From NCBI GenBank assembly GCA_002438605.1, contig DJPR01000011.1:32059-96058 (forward strand): a stretch of 64,000 bases of DNA. The letters run 5' to 3'. Below the pieces are notes generated by a model. That model worked only from the letters and a program-made list of their open reading frames with translations. It had not been told where the DNA came from and ran no database searches. Made by a program: the position numbers and the translations under genes. The stretch comes from Ruminococcus sp. UBA6407 (GTDB taxonomy: Bacteria > Bacillota > Clostridia > Oscillospirales > Ruminococcaceae). Shown here piece after piece: positions 26,096-34,831 of this stretch. How positions within the stretch are numbered: the first letter of the stretch is position 1; each line of letters starts with the position of its first letter.

Positions 26096-27564
26096 ATGAA
26101 AACGAACTGAAAAACGTCAGTGTTGAAAATAATTCTTATCAGAAATCTTCAAAAGCTGAAAAAATTCTGGCTATAAAGCGTGCCCTGCAAACTGGGAATA
26201 TGAACGCAGAGGAAAGACTTTCAGATATTATTTCTGATACCGCTCCGAATGACAGTGATGATTGTATTGGTGACGAGCAGACCTTTGAAAATGAATGGGA
26301 AAGAGAAATAGCTGAAAGAATTGCACGAAGGTCTAATCAGAATAAGGACAGTAAAATTCTGCTGAATGATATTTTGTCAGAAAATCTGCCTGTTGAGAAT
26401 AAGAAAATCAAGCCGATCAGCCATGAAAACTTTGAAACTGCAAAAGAAAATCCATTTGATTTTCAAAAAAACATGCAGGAATCAGGCAAGACTGTTTCTG
26501 ATAATACATCAGCTGCTGAACTGCCGAATACCGCTGAGTCGGAAAAGCAGGAAGAAATACCCGTAAAAAAGAAGAAGGGCATTAAAAAGTTTTTCATTGA
26601 CCTTTTGCCGCATAAAAAAGATACGCTGAAAGAACGGATAAGAAAAATTGTTTTTCTTGGTGCAGTCGCTGCATTCTTTATCTGCGGTTATATTGTTCTG
26701 GATTATTACATTGATAATGCACATACAAAGCATGTTTACGAGGACCTCATGGAGAGTTACTCTGAAATATCAGAATATGAGCCACAGACAGAGCCTGATG
26801 CTGATGAAGAATATTGGCCTCTTTTAGAGGGGGCTGAGGCATTGCTGAAAGTAAATTCTGATGTTGTGGGAGTAATAAATATTCCTGATACCGATATTTT
26901 CTACCCTGTACTTCAGGCTGATAATAACGATAAGTATCTTGACCGTAATATTGCAGGAGAAGAGGCAAAAGCCGGTGCAATATTTATGGATTACCGAAAT
27001 TATTTTGATCGTGTAGTTGACGGGCATCTAGAAAATGATAATTCACAGAACCTTATAATATATGGTCATAATATGGCAAACGGAATGATGTTCGGCAATC
27101 TGAAAAATTATAAAAATTATTACTATTTTTACGGCGAGCATCCTATTATTGAGCTTAATTCAAATTATAAGCGATATAAATACAAAATATTTTCATTTTT
27201 TATTGCTGATGCTGATGATAAAACGGATACTCGGTATGAGTATTGGAATAAACTTGACTTCGATGATGCGGAAGATTTTTATTCTTTTGTGAACGAAGCA
27301 AAACGCAGAACGATACGTCTTAATGATGTTGATGTTAAATATGGGGATCAGCTTCTGACTCTCTCTACATGTGACAGTATTTTCGGACAGGGTGAGGGCG
27401 GAAGATTTGTAGTAATGGCGAGAATGGTCAGAGATGGTGAGGATTTGTATGAAGGAACTCAGGAAAGCAAAGAAAATCCTAACATAAAATGGCCAAGTCT
27501 GTACTATAAATATAATGGAAACGCTAAATATGATCCGGATGCAGAATTTGTTCCTTATGGTTGA
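26092..27564 (+). CDS. srtB: Class B sortase with long cytoplasmic N-terminus
   Basis: 490 residues. The first about 180 are charged, low-complexity and cytoplasmic; a membrane helix follows at about 183-205 (IVFLGAVAAFFICGYIVLDY) and the class B sortase domain occupies about 235-455. Catalytic residues seen: His near 326 in IIYGHNMANG, Cys near 427 in TLSTCDS, Arg near 438 in GRFVVMAR. Sortases cleave a surface-protein sorting signal and attach the protein to the wall. No LPxTG- or NPxTG-type substrate is encoded nearby. Translationally coupled to pncC. Confidence 0.92.
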   Translation: MNENELKNVSVENNSYQKSSKAEKILAIKRALQTGNMNAEERLSDIISDTAPNDSDDCIGDEQTFENEWEREIAERIARRSNQNKDSKILLNDILSENLPVENKKIKPISHENFETAKENPFDFQKNMQESGKTVSDNTSAAELPNTAESEKQEEIPVKKKKGIKKFFIDLLPHKKDTLKERIRKIVFLGAVAAFFICGYIVLDYYIDNAHTKHVYEDLMESYSEISEYEPQTEPDADEEYWPLLEGAEALLKVNSDVVGVINIPDTDIFYPVLQADNNDKYLDRNIAGEEAKAGAIFMDYRNYFDRVVDGHLENDNSQNLIIYGHNMANGMMFGNLKNYKNYYYFYGEHPIIELNSNYKRYKYKIFSFFIADADDKTDTRYEYWNKLDFDDAEDFYSFVNEAKRRTIRLNDVDVKYGDQLLTLSTCDSIFGQGEGGRFVVMARMVRDGEDLYEGTQESKENPNIKWPSLYYKYNGNAKYDPDAEFVPYG

Positions 27565-27579
27565 TTCAAGAGGTAAGCA

Positions 27580-28530
27580 ATGAATAAAAAATATAAGATT
27601 ATTACAGCATCAGTTTCTATAGCTTTGGCTGTAGGCGGCGGTGCTTTAGCAATCTCACTTAATAGGGACACCGAAAAGGTTCCTTCTGTCAGCTTTGAAA
27701 GCAAAGCAGAACTTGAAGCTGATGAACCTTTTGGCGAACTCCCTGAAAATTGGTGGGAATCATATAATTACGTCAGTTCTTCTCAAGGGAAAAGCGGACG
27801 TGCAGAAAAAATGTTACAGCAAAATCAGGATATAATCGGTTGGATTAAAATTAATAATACTCCGATTGACTATCCGGTGGTTCTTGATCCGTATCCGATC
27901 GGAACTCCCGAAAACAGTGAAGTTGAACCTAATGATTACTATTTATACCGTGATATTGACGGCAGTGAGAGCAGGGCAGGTTCATTGTTTATGGATTATC
28001 GTGATGTATTTGGTTTCAGTGAAACCCAACAATCAGATAATCTGGTTATTTATGGTCATAATATGGCTAATAATACTGCTTTTGGTTCATTAGTGAAATA
28101 CTGGCAGAATTACAGCTTTTATGATGAGAGTCCTATAATTGAGCTGAGCTCAAATTATAAGGATTATCAATATATTATCTTCGGGTATATCATTACAAGC
28201 GGAAGCTATGATGATACTGATTTCCACTATTGGAATATGGAGGATTTTAAATCCGAAGAAGATTTCAACTTTTTTGTTGATAGAATTCAAAGCAAATCCA
28301 TGGTCGATACAGGCGTTGATGTCAAATACGGCGATAAGCTGCTCACACTGTCTACCTGCTATCAAAGCGAGGCGGATCTGAGATTCATCGTTGTTGCAAG
28401 ACGTCTTAGAGAGCATGAAACAGCTATGGATAAAATCGACAGAACGGAGGCTTATCTAGATAAAAAAAGACAGGAAGAAGCGTCTTTGGCAGCGGCTGAA
28501 GCAGAGGCCGCAAACAAAGCTGCGCAATAA
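27580..28530 (+). CDS. srtB: Class B sortase
   Basis: 316 residues. N-terminal membrane anchor (residues 5-27), then a class B sortase domain with His160 region VIYGHNMANN, Cys260 region TLSTCYQ and Arg268 region LRFIVVARR. The C-terminus is an Ala/Glu helix. It lies 15 nt after the first sortase and is similar throughout the catalytic domain (both have IDYPVV/IFYPVL-like and KYGD-LLTLSTC), so a tandem duplication is likely, with the long N-terminal extension present only in the first. Confidence 0.92.
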   Translation: MNKKYKIITASVSIALAVGGGALAISLNRDTEKVPSVSFESKAELEADEPFGELPENWWESYNYVSSSQGKSGRAEKMLQQNQDIIGWIKINNTPIDYPVVLDPYPIGTPENSEVEPNDYYLYRDIDGSESRAGSLFMDYRDVFGFSETQQSDNLVIYGHNMANNTAFGSLVKYWQNYSFYDESPIIELSSNYKDYQYIIFGYIITSGSYDDTDFHYWNMEDFKSEEDFNFFVDRIQSKSMVDTGVDVKYGDKLLTLSTCYQSEADLRFIVVARRLREHETAMDKIDRTEAYLDKKRQEEASLAAAEAEAANKAAQ

Positions 28531-28543
28531 CCTAAAGTCTTCG

Positions 28544-28590
28544 AAGACCAATTAGAGTCTTCAGACAAAAATTCAGACTCTGTGGTCTTT
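28544..28590 (+). terminator. Long stem-loop after sortase genes
   Basis: Nested pairs AAGACCA/TGGTCTT and AGAGTCT/AGACTCT; only a short T-run follows, so termination may be partial. Two smaller hairpins (near 28627 and 28651) follow before the next gene. Confidence 0.5.
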
Positions 28591-28682
28591 AATATCAGAA
28601 CAACAGGGAACAACAGGACGTCTCTCTTTTGGAAATTCCAAAAGAAATAAAACCGATCAAAATCGGCGAGATGGAGTAATTT

Positions 28683-29864
28683 ATGAATATGCGAATACCA
28701 CTGAAGGGTGTTTCGGTAATATTGTCGGCTGTGCTGACTTATTCCGGTTTCAACGGTATATCTACTGCTGAAACAACACTCGAAAATGCTGATCTCAGTA
28801 CAGCCGGTGTCAGTACAGCAAATGTATCTGATGAGGAGTGTGCGGTCACCGATTGGTGGAAGGCTGAAATCACAGATTATGATTCAAGTTTATCATTGAT
28901 CAGTTATGAAATGACCCCTGAAGCAACTCAGACTGAAAATGAAGAAACACAGACGCAGGATAATGCGTTGTTAAACGGTGAAAACAACACTTTAAATGGA
29001 AACAGCAAAAATGTTTCTCCAACCTTTGTTGCATCACCTGATACAGTAGCAACATCACCTGTGGAGGCTCCGCCTGCACAGGAAAGAAACCCCGTAAATG
29101 CTGAATCCGGAGAGTTTGTATTTACAACTTACGGATGGGGACACGGTGTCGGTCTTAGCCAGAACGGTGCTAATTTCTATGCTATGTACAGTGGCTGGTC
29201 TTACTTGGATATTCTTTTCCATTATTATCCGGGAACTTACCTTATGAATACAGGAACAGCTGATTCAGAACAGGTTACGGTTAACGGTGTAAGCGGAGAT
29301 GTATTGTCCTCAGTAGCCGGAATTGTATATAGAGAAGTTGGCGGCTCTATGGATGTTGAAGCTATAAAAGCTCAGGCAGTTGCCGTGTATACTTATATGA
29401 AATATTATGGAAATGACAGCCATGATTTAAGAGCAAAAGAAAATCCGCCTCAGAATGTAATTGATGCTTGTGCGTCAGTTCTTGGCGAGGCTCTCTATTT
29501 TGACGGAGACTTTGCACTTACTATGTTCGGAGCGTCCAGTGGCGGTGCAACCGCAAATTGCTGTGACGTGTTCTCATCTGACATTCCTTATCTGAGAAGT
29601 GTATCAAGTGATTATGATGCTGCATACGATCCACACTACGGTACAGTGAAGAACATTTCATCAACCGAAGTTAAAAGATTGATTGAAGCTCGTTATGGAA
29701 TTACACTTTCAGATGATCCATTAAATTGGTTTCAGGTAATGGCCGGTGATGGTGGATATATCCACAGTGTGCTTCTCGATGGACAGATTACTGTAAGAGG
29801 CAATGACCTTACAATTTGTCTTGGATTGAAGTCGCCTAAATTCGACATAGCTTATGTGCAATAA
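28683..29864 (+). CDS. SpoIID/LytB-like protein with permuted motif order
   Basis: 393 residues: signal-like N-terminus (residues 1-28), a Thr/Asn/Pro-rich linker to about 140, then a SpoIID-type domain. SpoIID proteins are lytic transglycosylases that cut glycan strands lacking stem peptides. Here GWGHGVGLSQNGA (about 151-163) with FHYYPGTYL comes first, followed by VYREVGGSMDVEAIKAQAV (candidate catalytic Glu218) and FGASSGG. In classical SpoIID the GHGVGxSQ segment is C-terminal. The family is clear; whether it is sporulation-related is not. Confidence 0.85.
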   Translation: MNMRIPLKGVSVILSAVLTYSGFNGISTAETTLENADLSTAGVSTANVSDEECAVTDWWKAEITDYDSSLSLISYEMTPEATQTENEETQTQDNALLNGENNTLNGNSKNVSPTFVASPDTVATSPVEAPPAQERNPVNAESGEFVFTTYGWGHGVGLSQNGANFYAMYSGWSYLDILFHYYPGTYLMNTGTADSEQVTVNGVSGDVLSSVAGIVYREVGGSMDVEAIKAQAVAVYTYMKYYGNDSHDLRAKENPPQNVIDACASVLGEALYFDGDFALTMFGASSGGATANCCDVFSSDIPYLRSVSSDYDAAYDPHYGTVKNISSTEVKRLIEARYGITLSDDPLNWFQVMAGDGGYIHSVLLDGQITVRGNDLTICLGLKSPKFDIAYVQ

Positions 29865-29876
29865 TAAATATTAAGG

Positions 29877-29939
29877 AAAACTCATAGATGTAAACAGAAC
29901 CCCACTTAATCTGTTATATATCTGTGAGTTTTTCTTTTT
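29877..29939 (+). terminator. Terminator after SpoIID-like gene
   Basis: AAAACTCATAGAT (29877-29889) against ATCTGTGAGTTTT (29920-29932), inner AACAG/CTGTT, ending in TTTTTCTTTTT. Confidence 0.75.
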
Positions 29940-30137
29940 AAGGCTGATTTCTCCGATTTTATTACCACACAGCACCACCAAATCTGAAAAAATAACGCAG
30001 AATTGCCATTTTTATTTGAAATATGTTTTTATATTGTACTAAATAGAAACAAATGTTCAGAAAACCAAATTAACTTATGGTTGAAAGTTAACAAAAATAT
30101 GGTGCGTTATTTTGTTTGGTTTGTGACAAATTGACTA

Positions 30138-30166
30138 TTGAAATAAAAGACTGCATGGGGTATAAT
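30138..30166 (+). promoter_or_regulatory. Promoter of the dcw cluster
   Basis: TTGAAA at 30138-30143, 17 nt, TATAAT at 30161-30166. Lies in the 379-bp gap before mraZ, immediately upstream of the MraZ operator repeats. Confidence 0.8.
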
Positions 30167-30170
30167 TATT

Positions 30171-30200
30171 GTAGGTGGAAAATGGTGAAGTAAGGTGAAA
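30171..30200 (+). promoter_or_regulatory. MraZ operator: three 10-bp direct repeats
   Basis: GTAGGTGGAA, AATGGTGAAG, TAAGGTGAAA, each carrying GGTGRA at the same phase. MraZ is known to bind short G-rich direct repeats with a 10-bp period near its own promoter; these begin 5 nt after the -10 box, so bound MraZ would block transcription starts. Confidence 0.8.
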
Positions 30201-30243
30201 AAAACCATGAATTTGTAATACGATCGGGAAGTAGGCGAGGAAG

Positions 30244-30678
30244 ATGAAATCTGTTGCATTATGTGGCACATACTATCATAGTATTGACGCTAAGGGCAGA
30301 ATGAGCTTTCCTACTAAGCTTCGTGAGATAATCGGTGCAGAATTTTACCTCTGCATAGGTCATGATGATCATTACATTGCTGTTTACTCACCTGAGGAAT
30401 TTGATGTTTATCAAAGCAAGCTTAATACTATTCCGGGTAAAGCAGGAAGTGATTTGAGAAGAAAGCTTCTTTCCTGTGCAGACAGACAAATGCCTGATAA
30501 GCAGGGTAGAATTTTAATTTCACCTCAATTGAGAGAACATGCTTGTCTTGAAAAAGACGTTGTTGTTATCGGTTCATCAAATCGTGCTGAAATCTGGGAT
30601 AAGAAATTATGGGATGAGTTTAATTCCAAGCTCACTATTGATGATATTAATGCAGCTCTTTCGGGAATCGCACTATAA
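30244..30678 (+). CDS. mraZ: Transcriptional regulator MraZ
   Basis: 144 residues with two AbrB-like half-domains, each with the DxxxR motif: DAKGR (about 15-19) and DKQGR (about 85-89). MraZ forms a ring of subunits and represses its own dcw operon. The N-terminus GTYYHSIDAKGRMSFPTK is typical. The start ATG has GAGG closely upstream. First gene of the operon; rsmH follows after 9 nt. Confidence 0.96.
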   Translation: MKSVALCGTYYHSIDAKGRMSFPTKLREIIGAEFYLCIGHDDHYIAVYSPEEFDVYQSKLNTIPGKAGSDLRRKLLSCADRQMPDKQGRILISPQLREHACLEKDVVVIGSSNRAEIWDKKLWDEFNSKLTIDDINAALSGIAL

Positions 30679-30687
30679 GGAGTTATT

Positions 30688-31614
30688 ATGGAATTTTCAC
30701 ATGTTTCTGTTATGCTTGAAGAAAGTATCAATGGTCTGAATATTAAGCCTGACGGTATCTATGTTGACGGTACAGCGGGCGGTGCAGGTCATTCTTGCGA
30801 AATTGCTAAGCACTTGAATGAAAACGGTTTGCTGATTGCTCTCGACCGTGACCCCGATGCTGTTATTGCAGCTTCTGAACGTTTATCGGTCTATAAAAAT
30901 GCAAAAGTCATACGCAGCAATTATTCTCAGCTTAGAGAAGTCCTTGACAGCCTTGGAATTGACAAGGTTGACGGTGTCCTTATGGATTTGGGTGTTTCAT
31001 CACATCAGCTGGATACCGGAAGCAGAGGATTTTCTTATCATGTTGATGCCCCTCTGGATATGAGAATGAGTCAGGACGGCATGAGTGCGGCTGATGTTGT
31101 AAACAGTTATTCCGAAAAAGAATTGGCAAAAATAATTTTTGAGTTTGGCGAAGAAAAATTTTCACGTCAGATTGCTGCAAATATTGTTAAAGCAAGAGAG
31201 CTTTCTCCTGTTAAAACAACCTTGGAGCTTGCGGAAATTATTAAAAACAGCGTTCCTCAAAAGGTAAGGCGTGATAAAAATCCATGTAAAAAAACCTTTC
31301 AGGCGATAAGAATTGCCGTAAACGGTGAGCTTGAGCATCTTTCAAAAGGTATTGATGATGCTTTTTACAGCTTGAAATCAGGAGGACGTCTTGCGGTTAT
31401 TACTTTTCACTCTTTGGAGGACAGGCTTGTTAAACAGCGTTTTGCAGGCTGGTGCAGAGGATGTACTTGTCCGCCGGATTTTCCCCAGTGTATTTGCGGT
31501 AACAAGCCGCAGGGAAAGCTTGTTAACAGAAAGCCTATCGAGGCTGAGAAAGAAGAATTGGAAAAAAACAACAGAAGCAGGAGTGCAAAACTGAGAATAA
31601 TAGAAAGGAGTTAG
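30688..31614 (+). CDS. rsmH: 16S rRNA m4C1402 methyltransferase
   Basis: 308 residues. SAM-dependent N4-methylation of C1402 in 16S rRNA. Seen: FSHVSVMLEESINGL at the start, VDGTAGGAGHS (SAM motif I), LMDLGVSSHQLD and the C-terminal GGRLAVITFHSLEDRLVK. AAGGAG 7 nt before ATG. Classic second gene of dcw clusters. Confidence 0.97.
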   Translation: MEFSHVSVMLEESINGLNIKPDGIYVDGTAGGAGHSCEIAKHLNENGLLIALDRDPDAVIAASERLSVYKNAKVIRSNYSQLREVLDSLGIDKVDGVLMDLGVSSHQLDTGSRGFSYHVDAPLDMRMSQDGMSAADVVNSYSEKELAKIIFEFGEEKFSRQIAANIVKARELSPVKTTLELAEIIKNSVPQKVRRDKNPCKKTFQAIRIAVNGELEHLSKGIDDAFYSLKSGGRLAVITFHSLEDRLVKQRFAGWCRGCTCPPDFPQCICGNKPQGKLVNRKPIEAEKEELEKNNRSRSAKLRIIERS

Positions 31615-31621
31615 AGATGTT

Positions 31622-32131
31622 ATGGCTAACAAGGGTTCGGCAGCGTTTTCAGAAAGAAAAAACTTTGCAAAGGCCGAATCAGTCCGCAGGTCAGATAATG
31701 GTTTGGCAGGCAGACAGCTTAAAGTCAATGACAGATCTAATATTGCTATGAATGAATCAGAACGCAGAGCAGGCTCCGCAATTTCTATTTTTCTGACAGC
31801 AGTTTTATCATTTGCTATGCTGGGTTCAGTTATTTACTCATTGGATAAAAGAAATAATTTGTATAGTGAAATAGCTGAAAAAACAACAGAACTTACAGCA
31901 CTTGAAGCCGAAAACGTAAGACTCCAGTCTGAGCGAGACAGCAATATGACATTGAAAAATGTTGAGGAATATGCTGAAACAGTGCTTGGTATGCAGAAGC
32001 TGGATAGATCACAGATTGAATATATTCAGATTCAGACTGAGGACGAGGTTAATATTCCGCCGTCAGATGAAAATATCTGGGTTAAAATTAAAAAAATATT
32101 TGATGAATGTGTGGAATATTTAAGAGGATAG
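31622..32131 (+). CDS. ftsL: FtsL-like division protein
   Basis: 169 residues: basic cytoplasmic tail of about 50, one membrane helix (AISIFLTAVLSFAMLGSVIY, about 54-73), then an extracellular coiled coil (about 78-110) and LGMQKLDRSQIEYI, a pattern shared by FtsL/DivIC septum initiators. FtsL joins FtsQ and FtsB/DivIC and activates FtsW-PBP. Identity rests on topology and position between rsmH and the septal PBP. Confidence 0.85.
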   Translation: MANKGSAAFSERKNFAKAESVRRSDNGLAGRQLKVNDRSNIAMNESERRAGSAISIFLTAVLSFAMLGSVIYSLDKRNNLYSEIAEKTTELTALEAENVRLQSERDSNMTLKNVEEYAETVLGMQKLDRSQIEYIQIQTEDEVNIPPSDENIWVKIKKIFDECVEYLRG

Positions 32132-32255
32132 GTTGTATATATATATAATGTATACTATCCATATTATTTAAAAGCTAACGGCATAAGAAAAAAATATACG
32201 CCGTAGTAATAAGTAGAACACAGGAGATACAGCGAGTGTGAGTTATAAAAGGAAT

Positions 32256-32461
32256 CCATAAACCCGCTTTAATGAGAAGCGGAAATATCATTAAAGCGGC
32301 GATTCCTTACTGTGTGTACGGAGAGCATACAGTAATCCCTTGTCGTATCGGAAAAAGAGCATCGAAAAATAAATATACGATGTTCAAAGGCGGGGTATCG
32401 AAAGTTCCCTGCCTTATTCTATTATACGGAAAAATAAGGAGTATGTTAATGGATACACCAT
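32256..32461. mobile_element. Hairpin-rich ~200-bp insertion-like segment in PBP 5' end
   Basis: Flanked by CCAT direct repeats (32256-32259 and 32458-32461) and by near-perfect inverted ends ATCCATAAAC and GTTAATGGAT. Inside are a 12-bp stem (32264-32275/32288-32299) within an 8-bp outer stem (32249-32256/32301-32308), and hairpins at 32307-32335, 32343-32380 and 32387-32415. Just left is a start-like GTG at 32238 (AGGAG upstream) reading MSYKRNP then TAA; removing one CCAT plus the segment joins it in frame to the PBP. The segment supplies the AAGGAG and ATG now used. The mobile origin is inference; an RNA-level role is not excluded. No ORF inside is convincing. Confidence 0.5.
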
Positions 32462-34770
32462 CTAATTCAATGAAATTTCGAGCTAAAATAACAATGGTGG
32501 GAGTTTTTGCAATACTCTTTTCATTTGTTATATATAAGTTCTTTGAAATATCGGTTCTTGAAAATGATAAATATCAGGAAATGGCTAATGACTATCATTT
32601 CGGAACTATAACCATATCTGCAAACAGAGGCTCTATATATGATTCCAAGGGGACTCCGCTTGCAAGAAGTGCGTCTGTATATAAAATATTTCTTGATCCT
32701 ACGGCTTACCGCAGAGATCTTGAAAATCTTCAGGATAAAATCAATAAAGCGGCCGAGGAAAAACAGGCAGGTACATATCAGCAAAAAGAAGGAGAACCTG
32801 ATTTACCTGTAACGGCCGAATCATACAGACTGGAAACAGTTTCATTCCTTTCTGATAAACTCGGAATAAAAATAGAAGAAGTTGAAAACGCAATGAGTGC
32901 TGATAATCAGTACAGCATTCTTCAGACTCAGGTTGAAAAGCCTGTTGCAGATGAAGTTTTAAAATATTTTTCTGTTTATGATTTTTCTTCCATTCATGTT
33001 GAAGAGGATACAAAACGCTATTATCCGCAGAATGAAATAGCTGCGTCAGTTATTGGCTTTACTTCTGCTGACGGAAATGGTGCTTACGGTATTGAGGCTT
33101 ATTATGACGAATACCTTTCAGGTATAGACGGAAAAACTATTTCTGCCAAAGACTCAAACGGAAATGAGATGCCTTACCGATATGCAAAAACATATGCACC
33201 AAAGGACGGAAATGATTTGTATCTTACAATAGATACAACGCTTCAATATTATCTTGAAAAGCACCTTAATGAGATGATTACAAAATTTGAGGTGCAGAAT
33301 CGTGCCTGTGCAATATTGATGAATGTAAAGACAGGAGCAGTTTACGGAATGGCGTCCTGTCCGAGCTTTGACCTTAACAATCCGTATGAAATTGCAGATG
33401 AAAAGGTTGCGGCATCAATTGCAAGACTTACAGGTGAAGAAAGTAAAAAGGCAAAGTCTGATGCAAGAGAAGCACAGTGGAAAAATAAAGCGATTTCAGA
33501 AATATATGAGCCGGGTTCAGTTTTCAAGGTAATTACAAGTGCGTCTGCAATTGAAGAAAACCTTATAAATCTGAATGGTGACAGCTTTACATGTACAGGT
33601 TACATGGATATTCCGGGTGCACTGCATCCGATTGGCTGTCATAATACAAACGGACACGGTACGCAGGACTTTTATCAGGCAATTGCCAATTCGTGCAACC
33701 CTGCATTTATGCAGATAGGTGCAAGACTTGGAATAGATAAATTCTGCTACTACTTTGACGCTTTCGGTCTTACGGAGAAAACAGGAATAGACCTGCCGGG
33801 TGAAGGAACAAGCGTGTATATTGAACATGAAAAAATGACGGAGGTCGACCTTGCTTCAAGTTCATTCGGTCAGGCAAATGCAATTACACCAATGGAAATG
33901 ATTACATCATATGCTGCGGTTATAAACGGCGGTTATCTTCTTCAGCCGTATGTCGTTGATAAGGTAGTTGATGATGAGGGAAATGTTATTATTAATAATG
34001 AACGTACAGTAAAACGTCAGGTTGTATCTGAGGATACTTCTTCTGTTATGCGTTATGCGCTTGAAAATGTTGTCAATACAAAACCTGAGGGAAACGCTTA
34101 CATAAAGGGATATAAAATAGGCGGTAAATCAGGTACATCTCAAAAGCTTGGTATGACAGGTGAGGATGAGGACGCTCAGGAGTATGTAGCATCTTATGTC
34201 TGCTTTGCACCTGCTGATGACCCTGAAATAATTTTACTTGTTATGGCTGATATGCCTAACAAAAAAATTGCTTATTACGGAAGCCAGGTTGCTGTTCCTA
34301 CTGCAAAGGCAATTCTTGAGGACGTTTTAACTTATATGGGTTATTATCCTGAATATGCAGAGGGTGATAAGGTTGATGTAAAAATACCTCTTTTACAGAA
34401 TAAGGACGTTTCAGATGCCAAGGCGACTGTTGAAGGACTTGGTCTGACAGCTGAAATTGTCGGAGAGGGTACAACTGTTGTGGCTCAGTCGCCTATAACA
34501 GGTTCATCTGTAGCTCAGGGAGGCTGTGTATATCTTTATACAGAAGAAAATTATAATGCGGAATATGTTGAAGTTCCTGATTTGACAGGAGTAACGGCTG
34601 ATGACGCTAATGAGGCTCTTGCATTAAAGGGCTTGAATCTCATGTCGAGTGCATTGCCGACAGACGGTACATCTGCTTTGGTAAAGAGCCAGTCTGTTAA
34701 GGCAGGGGCAAAGGTACCTAAGGGAACAGTAATCAAACTTGAATTCCAGTACAGCGAATTTGCTGACTAA
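32449..34770 (+). CDS. Septal class B penicillin-binding protein with PASTA domains (FtsI/SpoVD type)
   Basis: 773 residues. Transpeptidase for division or spore wall. Seen: anchor helix about 20-40, dimerisation domain, SxxK in EPGSVFK, SCNPAF, KSGTSQ, then two C-terminal PASTA domains (roughly the last 135 residues; VPDLTGVTADDA starts the second). PASTA favours SpoVD or PBP2x-like FtsI. The frame is open back to 32272, but that extension crosses hairpins; ATG 32449 has AAGGAG 7 nt upstream. See the insertion-like segment for a possible lost ancestral start. Confidence 0.92.
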   Translation: MDTPSNSMKFRAKITMVGVFAILFSFVIYKFFEISVLENDKYQEMANDYHFGTITISANRGSIYDSKGTPLARSASVYKIFLDPTAYRRDLENLQDKINKAAEEKQAGTYQQKEGEPDLPVTAESYRLETVSFLSDKLGIKIEEVENAMSADNQYSILQTQVEKPVADEVLKYFSVYDFSSIHVEEDTKRYYPQNEIAASVIGFTSADGNGAYGIEAYYDEYLSGIDGKTISAKDSNGNEMPYRYAKTYAPKDGNDLYLTIDTTLQYYLEKHLNEMITKFEVQNRACAILMNVKTGAVYGMASCPSFDLNNPYEIADEKVAASIARLTGEESKKAKSDAREAQWKNKAISEIYEPGSVFKVITSASAIEENLINLNGDSFTCTGYMDIPGALHPIGCHNTNGHGTQDFYQAIANSCNPAFMQIGARLGIDKFCYYFDAFGLTEKTGIDLPGEGTSVYIEHEKMTEVDLASSSFGQANAITPMEMITSYAAVINGGYLLQPYVVDKVVDDEGNVIINNERTVKRQVVSEDTSSVMRYALENVVNTKPEGNAYIKGYKIGGKSGTSQKLGMTGEDEDAQEYVASYVCFAPADDPEIILLVMADMPNKKIAYYGSQVAVPTAKAILEDVLTYMGYYPEYAEGDKVDVKIPLLQNKDVSDAKATVEGLGLTAEIVGEGTTVVAQSPITGSSVAQGGCVYLYTEENYNAEYVEVPDLTGVTADDANEALALKGLNLMSSALPTDGTSALVKSQSVKAGAKVPKGTVIKLEFQYSEFAD

Positions 34771-34831
34771 CATACAACAGGCGGCATTGTATAAATGCTG
34801 CTCTGCCAATAAAATTTAGAGGGTGGATGCC

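Noticed and set aside
32272-32448. In-frame 59-codon extension upstream of the PBP start
   Set aside because: It crosses several hairpins, has no ribosome site at 32272 and does not look like a class B PBP N-terminus; ATG 32449 has a well spaced AAGGAG.
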